This document shows positions 1 through 5,718 of a DNA stretch of 6,270 nt, piece by piece (the first letter of the stretch is position 1; every line of letters starts with the position of its first letter). This DNA comes from an uncultured Oscillibacter sp. (GTDB lineage: Bacteria > Bacillota > Clostridia > Oscillospirales > Oscillospiraceae). The notes under the pieces are model-generated. The model searched no databases. It saw only the letters and a program-made list of their open reading frames with translations, and was not told where the DNA came from. The translations under genes and the position numbers were made by a program. The DNA lies in the NCBI GenBank assembly GCA_905233795.1, contig CAJOFP010000314.1:2063-8332 (forward strand), written 5' to 3'.

Positions 1-222
1 ATATTGGGCGCGTCGATTTCGATTATTACGATTTTAGCTTATACGGCTATCGCGGGCGCGATTGGCGCGGGCGGTCTCGGCGATTTGGCGATTCGCTATG
101 GCTATCAACGCCACGTCCCGCCCATGTTATTTATTACCGTTATATTTTTAATCGCGCTCGTACAAGTGATTCAAAGCGTTTTCAGCCGCCTGTCGAACTC
201 GATTGACAAGCGTTTGAAATAA
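1..222 (+). CDS. metI: MetI, methionine ABC transporter permease (C-terminal fragment)
   Basis: This is the 3' end of a gene whose start lies left of the window; 73 codons remain before TAA at 220-222. MetI is the membrane permease of the MetNIQ importer, which takes up D- and L-methionine with the ATPase MetN and the lipoprotein MetQ. The fragment contains the well-conserved MetI C-terminal signature 'AYTAIAGAIGAGGLGDLAIRYGYQR' in two parts: the small-residue stretch AIAGAIGAGGLGDLA, then IRYGYQR. A last hydrophobic membrane segment follows (roughly MLFITVIFLIALVQVIQ) and then a short basic tail ending DKRLK. The gene directly downstream is metQ on the same strand, 68 bp away, which is the usual operon order. 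metN and any S-box leader would lie outside the window. The family call is secure; only substrate detail is inferred. Confidence 0.93.
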   Translation: MLGASISIITILAYTAIAGAIGAGGLGDLAIRYGYQRHVPPMLFITVIFLIALVQVIQSVFSRLSNSIDKRLK

Positions 223-231
223 AACAAAAAA

Positions 232-244
232 GCCGTGAAACGGC
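232..244 (+). other. Small hairpin between metI and metQ
   Basis: GCCGT (232-236) pairs with ACGGC (240-244) around a GAA loop, 10 nt after the metI stop. The downstream flank is only weakly T-rich (ATTTTG), so this is not a convincing terminator. It could be a partial attenuator or an mRNA-stabilising element that sets metQ level relative to metI. Seen in sequence; role inferred. Confidence 0.3.
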
Positions 245-271
245 GAATTTTGAAAAAAATTTGAAAGAATG

Positions 272-280
272 GGAAGGAAG
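272..280 (+). promoter_or_regulatory. Ribosome binding site that sets the metQ start at 291
   Basis: The purine-rich GGAAGGAAG lies 10 nt before ATG at 291. The same frame is open from an upstream TTG at 261, but that codon lies before this site and would add a charged stretch in front of the signal peptide. The 291 start gives a textbook lipoprotein signal (MKRKK followed by a hydrophobic core), so it is preferred. Confidence 0.8.
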
Positions 281-290
281 TAATTTTAAG

Positions 291-1176
291 ATGAAAAGGA
301 AAAAATTATCCGCGCTGTTGATTGCGCTCTTGGCGTTTGTATTCGCGTTTTCGCTGGCGGCGTGCGGCGGGAATAACGCGAATAATGCCGAAAACAGCGA
401 AAATCAGGACGCGGAAAGCGTTGAAAACGCCGAAAATCAGGACGCGGAAAATATTGAAAACGACGCCGAAAATAGCGAAAATAATAACGCCGAAACGCAA
501 GAAACACAAACAAATCAAAGAAACGCTTGCGAATCAGGGCATTATATTAAATATTCACGTTTACGGCGATTACGTCGTACCCAATACGGCTGTCGATGAG
601 GGTTCGGAGGACGCGAATTTCTTCCAGCATAAGCCCTATTTAGATGATTTTAACGCCACTCGCGGGACAAATTTAGTCGATGTCGCGGGGATTCACGTCG
701 AGCCGATGGGCATATACGGCGGACGTGTAAAATCTCTGGAAGATTTGCCCGACGGCGCGACAATCGCCGTCCCGAACGATCCGACAAACGAGGGACGCGC
801 TTTGTTATTGCTGGAAAACGCCGGCTTGATTACGTTAAAACAAGACGCCGGTCTTGAGGCCACGCCGAATGATATAGAAAGCAATCCCAAAAATATTAGT
901 TTTACGGAACTGGAAGCCGCTATGGTGCCGAATATTTTAAGCGAAGTGGATTTCGCCGTGATTAACGTCAATTACGCGCTGGAAGCGGGTTTGAATCCGT
1001 CGGAAGACGCGCTTGCGATTGAGTCCGCTGACTCGCCGTATGTCAATATCGTCGTCGTAAAAGCCGGGAACGAAAACGATCCGCGCATTTTAGCGCTTGT
1101 AGACGCGTTACAGTCCGACGAAGTACGGGAATTTATTACAACAAGTTACGGCGGCGCGGTTGTCGCTACGTTTTAA
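291..1176 (+). pseudogene. metQ: MetQ, methionine-binding lipoprotein, frameshifted
   Basis: MetQ is the lipid-anchored substrate-binding protein that delivers methionine to MetNI. From ATG 291 the first frame encodes a lipoprotein signal peptide (basic MKRKK, hydrophobic core, lipobox LAAC with Cys25 at 363-365). An unusually long Asn/Glu/Asp-rich tether of about 50 residues follows. Left alone, this frame runs on to a stop at 597-599 through out-of-frame sequence. The binding domain is in the +1 frame from about 517 (KETLANQGI) to TAA at 1174-1176. It carries clear MetQ blocks: YVVPNTAVDEG, DANFFQHKPYLDDFN, VAVPNDPTNEGRALLLLENAGL-like, and SPYVNIVVVKAG. The first beta-strand block expected after the tether, in relatives something like 'VGATPxPHAEIL', is absent from every frame, so about 20 codons appear lost as well as the frame. 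As sequenced, no complete MetQ can be made. This could be a true deletion or an assembly gap. Family call is firm; the broken state is seen directly, but its cause is unknown. Confidence 0.85.
399..464 (+). repeat. Two 33-bp tandem repeats in the MetQ tether
   Basis: Units at 399-431 and 432-464 match at 29 of 33 bases and encode ENQDAESVENA and ENQDAENIEND. A partial echo of the flank (GCCGAAAA-AGCGAAAAT) follows at about 465-482. The repeats build the acidic, Asn-rich tether between the lipidated Cys and the binding domain. They also make the region prone to slippage, close to the place where the frame is lost. Confidence 0.85.
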
Positions 1177-1230
1177 TATAATTAATTAATTTATTTTTAT
1201 TTAATTAAAAATATAAAATAAAATTTTAAT

Positions 1231-1270
1231 AAAAAATCCCCTGCTGGCGCGAACCGGCGGGGGATTTTTT
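1231..1270. terminator. Bidirectional intrinsic terminator between metQ and the GTPase operon
   Basis: The stem is A6-TCCCC-T-GCTGG (1231-1247), the loop CGCGAA (1248-1253), and the return arm CCGGC-G-GGGGA-T6 (1254-1270). All positions pair, two of them as G-U wobbles. An A tract on the left and a T tract on the right let it act on both strands, fitting the convergent ends of metQ (1176) and the GTPase gene (1295). The flanks 1177-1230 and 1271-1294 are almost pure A/T and hold no gene. Confidence 0.92.
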
Positions 1271-1294
1271 ATTATTTTAATAATTTTAATAATT

Positions 1295-2227
1295 TTAAAA
1301 CGTCACGACTTCTTCAGCGGGTTTTTCACAGGGGGCAATGGAAATGACGTGCATGACAGGCCCTTTGCCTTGATAAGCCTCGTGTTTCTCGACCGCCATG
1401 CGTCCCGTGACTTCAATCCAGTCCCGATCCCGATATTGATTTAAATTCATGCCTTTTGCGATAAAGCCCAGAAATTGCACGTCATTCGCGCAACAGACCA
1501 TTGCGAAACGTCCCGGACAGTGTACGCCGGGAAAGCGTTTTGAATGCGCCATGACAAGTTTCATATGCGTCATTTTACCGGCGTAACGCTCCGGGTGATC
1601 CATGACATCCACATACCAGACGCCAAAATCCTCATCGGGTATGTCAATCACTTCTTGATTTAAATCAAACGGCGATTCATTCCCGGTCAGATAGTTTTCA
1701 CTGGTTCCGTCGTCGTTTTCCAGCCAGATTTCCGCCCGGCGGTTGACCATGCGCAAATTACGCTTGCGCAACGCGTCTTTTAATTCCGGCGTACAACGGT
1801 TAAATACCAGCATATCCGCGTTTTTGATTTTTTCCATCATGAGCTGTCCCATATTTTTCGCGTATAAATCGAAAGTTTCAGCCTGTACGAAACTCATGAT
1901 TTGATATAAAACCCAGTTCGCGGGCAATACGTCCTGAAACAGCCGGTCAATGCCCCACATGCCGTTATATTCGATTAAAACCTGATCCGGCTTGTATTGC
2001 TTTTCCCACTCTTTACAAGCCGAGCATTTTAAATCTTCCTCGTTTTCAATATTCACGACGCTTACATTCTGTAAGGCGTCCGGGTCATACGCCTCTTCGC
2101 CCTCTTCACAGCAGATTAACAGCGTTCGTCCCTGACGGGCGAAACCGTCCTGTAACACGCCGTTGATAAAATTCGTTTTTCCGGCGTCGAGAAATCCGGC
2201 GACCAGATATACGGGTATATCAGCCAT
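1295..2227 (-). CDS. CobW-like GTPase fused to a DUF1980-like C-terminal domain
   Basis: This 310-residue protein starts at ATG 2227 with an AAAGGGA-type site about 9 nt upstream, 26 bp after the neighbouring GTPase gene ends. The N-terminal half is a divergent COG0523/CobW G domain: Walker A GFLDAGKT at 11-18 (Asp where the partner has Gly), a VLIEYNGMW block near 83-91 matching the partner's VLIEPSGVG, and VFNR at 141-144 in the base-specificity position. The GCxCC metal motif of true CobW proteins is missing; a CSAC pair (C68, C71) sits in the equivalent region. Residues from about 200 to 310 (DFGVWYVDVMD, GRFAMVCCANDV, GYxGKGP-like, ISIAPCEKP) resemble the DUF1980/YcgR type domain, whose Bacillus relatives are tied to zinc limitation. 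I infer a metal-handling partner of the upstream GTPase, probably cytoplasmic since no signal peptide is visible. Family placement is from memory of similar proteins; biochemical role is unknown. Confidence 0.82.
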   Translation of the reverse strand: MADIPVYLVAGFLDAGKTNFINGVLQDGFARQGRTLLICCEEGEEAYDPDALQNVSVVNIENEEDLKCSACKEWEKQYKPDQVLIEYNGMWGIDRLFQDVLPANWVLYQIMSFVQAETFDLYAKNMGQLMMEKIKNADMLVFNRCTPELKDALRKRNLRMVNRRAEIWLENDDGTSENYLTGNESPFDLNQEVIDIPDEDFGVWYVDVMDHPERYAGKMTHMKLVMAHSKRFPGVHCPGRFAMVCCANDVQFLGFIAKGMNLNQYRDRDWIEVTGRMAVEKHEAYQGKGPVMHVISIAPCEKPAEEVVTF

Positions 2228-2253
2228 AGAAACAGATCCCTTTTAAAAAATTC

Positions 2254-3363
2254 TTACAGTCCGAATAATTCAGACAATTTATCGGTTTTCAATTCCGCGC
2301 CGATTACGCACAGCCGCCCGGTATAATCGGGATGGCCCGGACGCGTTTCCCATTCCTCCGGGACGTAATCAAATTCCAGCCACGCGCCGTTCTCGCCGTT
2401 GACAATGCCTTTGGCGCGGAGAATCTTTCCATATTCGCCGGTATCCAGCGCGGACAGAATTTTCTCGATTTCCGCCTGATTGAACGCTTTGGGCGTTTCT
2501 TTGCCCCACGAGTCAAACACTTCATCGGCGTGATGGTGGTGATGGTGATGATGTTCGTGTTCGTGTTCGTCGTGGTCATGGTCATGATGGTGTTCGTCAT
2601 GGTCATGATGGTGTTCGTGATGGTGCTCATGTTCGTGCTCGTGTTCGTCATGGTCATGGTCATGATCGTGATGGTGTTCATGTTCATGTTCGTCATGGTC
2701 ATGATGTTCGTGTTCGGCTTCTTCGGCTTCGTGTTCGGCGCGCATTTTCGCTAATAATTCGTCGGCAAGCGATACTTTTTCAATCGCGCTTAAAATCGTT
2801 TTGCCGTCTAAATCGTCCCACGGCGTGGTTAAAATCGCCGCGTCCGGGTTTTTCTCGCGCAATAACGCGACGGCGGCTTCTAATTTTTCCTGATTTAATT
2901 TCTGCGTCCGCGATAAAATAACGGTCCCGGCGGATTCGATTTGATTATTATAAAATTCGCCGAAATTTTTCATATAAATACGGACTTTTGTGGCATCGGC
3001 GACTGTAATATAGCTGTTTAATTCCATGTCGGGGGCGTCAATGCCTTTCACGGCGACAATTACGTCGCTGAGTTTGCCGACGCCCGACGGTTCAATTAAA
3101 ACGCGATCCGGGTGAAAGCGTTCGTAAACTTCCACAAGCGCTTTGCTGAAATCGCCCACCAGCGTGCAACAGATACAGCCGGACGACATTTCGGAGATTT
3201 GCACGCCGGTTTCTTTCAGAAATCCGCCGTCGATGCTGATTTCTCCAAATTCGTTTTCGATTAAAACAATTTTTTCGCCGGGGAACGCCTCAGCGAGTAA
3301 TTTTTTAATCAGCGTGGTTTTGCCCGCGCCCAGAAAGCCGGAAATAATATCAATTTTTGTCAT
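2254..3363 (-). CDS. CobW/COG0523 metal-chaperone GTPase with a giant His-rich loop
   Basis: This 369-residue protein of the G3E P-loop GTPase group is likely to load or buffer a transition metal, with zinc the best guess. Visible motifs are Walker A GFLGAGKTT (9-17), ENEFGE (36-41), the metal-binding GCICC (62-66), the Walker B/switch block VLIEPSGVGKLSD (88-100), and SRTQ (151-154) where NKxD would normally be. A His/Asp/Glu-rich loop (211-278) has 38 His in 68 residues, and the CobW C-terminal domain (about 279-369) follows, including WLEFDYVPEEW-like strands. The start at ATG 3363 is supported by AAAGGA (3373-3378), 9 nt upstream, and a sigma-A promoter at 3394-3421. The fused GTPase follows in the same operon. 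The His loop is much longer than in most relatives I recall. It suits high-capacity metal binding and probably pairs with the CICC site. Which metal and which client are not shown by the sequence; no recognisable Zur box was found by eye. Confidence 0.9.
   Translation of the reverse strand: MTKIDIISGFLGAGKTTLIKKLLAEAFPGEKIVLIENEFGEISIDGGFLKETGVQISEMSSGCICCTLVGDFSKALVEVYERFHPDRVLIEPSGVGKLSDVIVAVKGIDAPDMELNSYITVADATKVRIYMKNFGEFYNNQIESAGTVILSRTQKLNQEKLEAAVALLREKNPDAAILTTPWDDLDGKTILSAIEKVSLADELLAKMRAEHEAEEAEHEHHDHDEHEHEHHHDHDHDHDEHEHEHEHHHEHHHDHDEHHHDHDHDEHEHEHHHHHHHHADEVFDSWGKETPKAFNQAEIEKILSALDTGEYGKILRAKGIVNGENGAWLEFDYVPEEWETRPGHPDYTGRLCVIGAELKTDKLSELFGL
2530..2733 (-). repeat. Low-complexity CAC/CAT-GAC/GAG tract encoding the His-rich loop
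   Basis: Codons 211-278 of the GTPase are almost only His, Asp and Glu, ending in eight consecutive His. On the + strand this appears as repeated blocks of GTTCGT, CATGGT and CATGATGG, with local direct repeats such as the two copies of TGATGGTGTTCGT around 2584-2613. The G/T-rich opposite strand produces long spurious reading frames. The tract is a likely site of strain-to-strain length change. Confidence 0.9.
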
Positions 3364-3393
3364 GCTATCAAGTCCTTTGCTTGGTTTTTTGTT

Positions 3394-3421
3394 ATTCTAT
3401 CACGAAACGCGAAAAAATCAA
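3394..3421 (-). promoter_or_regulatory. Sigma-A-type promoter of the GTPase operon
   Basis: Read on the minus strand: -35 TTGATT (3421-3416), 16-nt spacer, -10 TAGAAT (3399-3394), about 30 nt before the start codon at 3363. The spacer contains an imperfect dyad TCGCG-TTT-CGTGA (4 of 5 pairs), which could be an operator. A pure A/T run (A7T6, about 3431-3443) lies just upstream of the -35 in the UP-element position. Not tested for any regulator. Confidence 0.65.
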
Positions 3422-3444
3422 CATCCGGTTAAAAAATTTTTTTA

Positions 3445-4389
3445 TTACAGCGTAACGGCGAGATTGCGATAGAGATAGGTAATAATATCGGCGCGGGGAC
3501 AGAGCGCGTTGGGGGAAAACGCCGTGGCGGTGTCTTGCAATATATAATAACTGTCCGCCCAAGAAATCGCTTTCGCGTAATAAGTGGACGCGTAACGCGT
3601 TGCGAGTTCGCTTTCATACATGACTTCGGGTTCATGCGCCATACGCCAAAGGAAAGTAATCACATGGGCGCGGGTACAGGTTCCGTTGGGATTAAACGTG
3701 TTATCGCCGGTTCCGGTTGTGATTCCGTTTTCATAGGCCCAAAGAATCGCTTTATAAAAAGCGCTGTTGGGATTTACGTCAACAAAAGGATTTTCAATCG
3801 TGTACGGCTCCGGGCTTCCGCTGGCGCGCCATAAGAACGTGGCGACCTGTCCGCGGGTACAGGTGGAATAGGGTTCAAACGTCGTGGGGGTGGTGCCGTT
3901 TGTAATGCCGTTTTCGACGGCCCATAATACGGCTTTGTCGTAATAAGTCCCGGCGGGAATATCTATATAAAGATCAGACGCCTGTATAGAGCCGGTTTCC
4001 ATGCGGAAACTGCCGGGGATAGACGCGCCGGTCTGGGGATAGAGCCGGAAAGAGAGAATTTCAGAGCGTTGCAGTTCGGCGCCTTCGGACGCGGCGGCGT
4101 GGGCGGTATCGGACGAAAGGGACGGGGGAATATAAGTGACGGAAGAAACGGGATAGGCGCCGAGAGCGGGATTATAGAAATAACAATGCGCGTCACTGGG
4201 GAGAGGCGTGCCGAATCCATTGGCGTAATTGGCGTATAATCTGCCGCCGGACGGGGGAGTGAAAATAATATAAGACAATATGCCGTTTGTCAAATATTGA
4301 AAATCAGACAGCTGAAAAGTATAGGCGGCTGAAAATTTGATCGTATGCAGCGTATCGGGGATGACAATCCGCAGGACGCCGGAGGACAA
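3445..4389 (-). CDS. SLH-domain surface protein, C-terminal piece after the frameshift
   Basis: This piece is the in-frame continuation of the upstream exported protein (4304-5605); the frames cross near 4384. The nominal start (TTG 4389) has no ribosome binding site and falls inside the upstream coding frame, so it is not an independent gene. Numbered from 4389, residues 1-10 (SSGVLRIVI) finish a beta-rich repeat. Residues about 12-118 form another one, with AAYTFQLSDF, LSYIIFTPPSGGRLYANY and VSSVTYIPPS, a style seen in clostridial SLH proteins. Three SLH domains follow at about 141-190, 200-250 and 268-310. Each has the order YYxKAxxWAxxxGI, FxP, TRxxxxTFLWR; the third is more divergent (CPRADIITYLYR). 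SLH domains bind the secondary cell-wall polysaccharide (often pyruvylated), so the protein would be held on the outer surface. It ends at TAA 3445-3447; no GC-rich terminator follows, so transcription may run into the GTPase operon 81 bp away. Confidence 0.85.
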   Translation of the reverse strand: MSSGVLRIVIPDTLHTIKFSAAYTFQLSDFQYLTNGILSYIIFTPPSGGRLYANYANGFGTPLPSDAHCYFYNPALGAYPVSSVTYIPPSLSSDTAHAAASEGAELQRSEILSFRLYPQTGASIPGSFRMETGSIQASDLYIDIPAGTYYDKAVLWAVENGITNGTTPTTFEPYSTCTRGQVATFLWRASGSPEPYTIENPFVDVNPNSAFYKAILWAYENGITTGTGDNTFNPNGTCTRAHVITFLWRMAHEPEVMYESELATRYASTYYAKAISWADSYYILQDTATAFSPNALCPRADIITYLYRNLAVTL

Positions 4390-5605
4390 AATATAAATTC
4401 GCCAAATCGCCGTAAACGATATTTTCCGAGCTGGTCAGAACGGTTCGATTATTATCCAGATATAAAACGCCGGTCTGGGAACTGTCGGACGAGAGACTGC
4501 CGAAATTGAATCGAATATAGCTCCAGCCGGAGGAGCCGAACGCCGCGCTGATCGCGTTGTTTAAAATCGACGCGCCGGGGGTATTATTCGTATTATCCGC
4601 GCCGCCGAACGAATACGCGGCGGCGTTATTGAGCGTGATGGTCGCCGTCGCGCCGCCGGACGCGAGAAACGGCGTGACCGTGGGATTTAAATTGGGATTT
4701 AAATTTGAATTTGTCCCGGTATCGCCGTTATGATTTTGCACGCGGATTTCTAATTTGCCTGTCATAAAATGATTGCCGGAAGTCAATTCGTATTGCGCGG
4801 ACCAGACGCCGAGATTATTTGTCGGGACGAAATACATATTGCGGAACTGGGACCATGTATAATTTGTTCTTTCCTGCGCGCCGCTTCCGGTGGATACGCG
4901 TAAAGAGCCGTAAGACGAACCGGAGAAAGAAGATAATTTTACTTCCGCGCCGGAACGGATTGACGCGTTAAACTGTCTGTAAAATTCATCTTCCAGCGTT
5001 GTGGTCAGACTGTCGATATTAAAATTTTGATTCGGCGTTGTCGATCCGGAGAGATCAAAATCATATTCATCCGTATTGACGCGGACGGTACAGGTACAAG
5101 TCTGGGCAATATCGCCGTTGTTATTACAGACTTCGGCTGTGACTGTCGTAATGCCGGTATTGCGGGCGCGGATGGCGACCTGTTCGTCACTGCGTCCGCT
5201 GAGGGAAACAATATCGTTGTCATCCACTGACCAATCGACGTAATAATCCGCGTTGGAGGGATAGACATCCAGATAAAGCGTCTCCCGGTCTCCGGTTTTC
5301 AATTTCAAAGAAGTCTCGCTGAGGGACGCCTCACGGACGCGCCGGGATGACGAAGATGACGACGTATCCCGGATTGTCGGCGTGGGGGTATTCGTAAGCG
5401 TGATAATAGACGTAGGCGTGGGGGTGTTTGTGATTGTGATAACGGGCGTAGGCGTATTTGTAACAGCGGCGGCAAGCGCGGGGGCGGGCGTGCTATCGGA
5501 AGAAGCCGACGCCGCGCCGGACGCGATACAGAACGCCGCCGCCAGCGTCAGAACGCGCAAGGCGATTTGACTGACGCCGCGATGATATTGCAAGCCGGTT
5601 TGCAT
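4304..5605 (-). CDS. SLH-anchored surface protein, N-terminal piece: signal peptide, TP linker, Big_2, beta repeats
   Basis: The start is taken as ATG 5605, 9 nt after AAGGGA (5615-5620); an ATG at 5614 directly abuts that site and is too close. Order of parts, numbered from 5605: export signal 1-34 (hydrophobic LTLAAAFCIASGAASAS); Thr/Pro-rich linker about 37-81 with three TNTPTP units; Ser run; bacterial Ig-like group 2 domain about 92-178 (LSETSLKLKTGD, DVYPSNADYYVDWSVDDNDIV, TCTVRV); a beta-rich repeat about 181-290 (YGSLRVSTG, MYFVP, TGKLEIRVQ); an Asn/Pro linker 300-312; and a second repeat from about 319 (AAAYSFGGADN, SYIRFNFG, GVLYLDNN, LYFV). Real coding ends near V407 (4387-4385); the last about 27 codons to the stop at 4304 are out of frame. 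The second repeat lacks its usual middle strand, so about 20 codons may be lost at the break. Target or binding partner of the domains is unknown. dapF lies upstream but is separately terminated. Confidence 0.85.
   Translation of the reverse strand: MQTGLQYHRGVSQIALRVLTLAAAFCIASGAASASSDSTPAPALAAAVTNTPTPVITITNTPTPTSIITLTNTPTPTIRDTSSSSSSRRVREASLSETSLKLKTGDRETLYLDVYPSNADYYVDWSVDDNDIVSLSGRSDEQVAIRARNTGITTVTAEVCNNNGDIAQTCTCTVRVNTDEYDFDLSGSTTPNQNFNIDSLTTTLEDEFYRQFNASIRSGAEVKLSSFSGSSYGSLRVSTGSGAQERTNYTWSQFRNMYFVPTNNLGVWSAQYELTSGNHFMTGKLEIRVQNHNGDTGTNSNLNPNLNPTVTPFLASGGATATITLNNAAAYSFGGADNTNNTPGASILNNAISAAFGSSGWSYIRFNFGSLSSDSSQTGVLYLDNNRTVLTSSENIVYGDLANLYFVLRRPADCHPRYAAYDQIFSRLYFSAV
4682..4705 (-). 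repeat. 12-bp tandem duplication encoding NLNPNLNP
   Basis: On the + strand GGGATTTAAATT occurs twice head to tail (4682-4693 and 4694-4705). It encodes the Asn-Leu-Asn-Pro linker between the first and second beta-rich repeats of the surface protein. A recent in-frame duplication is the simplest explanation. Confidence 0.8.
5379..5461 (-). repeat. Three TNTPTP linker repeats in the surface protein
   Basis: Three copies of a Thr-Asn-Thr-Pro-Thr-Pro unit, each followed by a short Ile/Val/Thr stretch, sit between the signal peptide and the Ig-like domain. They use related but not identical codons (GGCGTAGGCGTATT, GTAGGCGTGGGGGTGTT and GTCGGCGTGGGGGTATT on the + strand). Such Thr/Pro linkers are extended spacers and possible glycosylation sites in surface proteins; the latter is inference. 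Confidence 0.75.
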
Positions 5606-5614
5606 ATAAATCAT

Positions 5615-5620
5615 TCCCTT
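5615..5620 (-). promoter_or_regulatory. Ribosome binding site that sets the surface-protein start at 5605
   Basis: AAGGGA on the minus strand is directly followed by ATG (5614), and a second in-frame ATG begins at 5605. Only the second has normal spacing (9 nt), so 5605 is the preferred start. The frame is open back to a TTG at 5692, but that TTG is part of the promoter -35 box. Confidence 0.75.
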
Positions 5621-5663
5621 CACGGATTTATATATTTTTAATATATAATTATAATATTTTATA

Positions 5664-5692
5664 ATATTATAATCCCGCGCCCGTATTGTCAA
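5664..5692 (-). promoter_or_regulatory. Strong sigma-A-type promoter of the surface-protein gene
   Basis: On the minus strand the -35 is a perfect TTGACA (5692-5687). The -10 is either TAATAT (5669-5664) at the ideal 17-nt spacing or TATAAT (5671-5666) at 15 nt. An AT-only leader of about 40 nt follows, up to the ribosome binding site. This fits high expression, as expected for a surface-layer-type protein. Confidence 0.8.
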
Positions 5693-5718
5693 GAAAAACC
5701 GGGAAATCCCGCCAATTT

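Noticed and set aside
261..290. Upstream TTG start for metQ at 261
   Set aside because: It precedes the Shine-Dalgarno site and would place a charged stretch before the lipoprotein signal; ATG 291 has the right spacing.
286..518. Minus-strand Arg/Phe-rich frames over the metQ signal and tether
   Set aside because: They are antisense shadows of the N/E-rich tether with no start signals or protein-like composition.
2530..2733. Possible CRISPR or satellite array in the repeated CATGGT/GTTCGT blocks
   Set aside because: The blocks are irregular, have no constant repeat-spacer pattern, and are explained by His/Asp/Glu codons inside a recognisable GTPase.
2304..2754. Long open frames overlapping the His-rich tract on both strands (Met/Thr-rich and Met/Val-rich)
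   Set aside because: They are shadows created by the CAC/CAT/GAC/GAG repeat codons; no ribosome binding sites and no family resemblance.
3394..3421. Zur box in the GTPase promoter
   Set aside because: The short dyad does not resemble the Bacillus-type Zur consensus; only a generic operator can be suggested.
3428..3443. A7T6 run after the surface-protein stop as an intrinsic terminator
   Set aside because: It is self-complementary but has no GC-rich stem or loop; it fits better as an A/T tract upstream of the GTPase promoter.
4380..4392. Programmed ribosomal frameshift joining the two parts of the surface protein
   Set aside because: No slow stop codon, slippery heptamer or stimulatory structure is visible at TTTGTCCTCC, and a domain strand seems missing too.
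5606..5692. Longer N terminus of the surface protein from TTG 5692
   Set aside because: That TTG is the first triplet of the TTGACA -35 box and the stretch includes the -10 and leader; the site AAGGGA points to ATG 5605.
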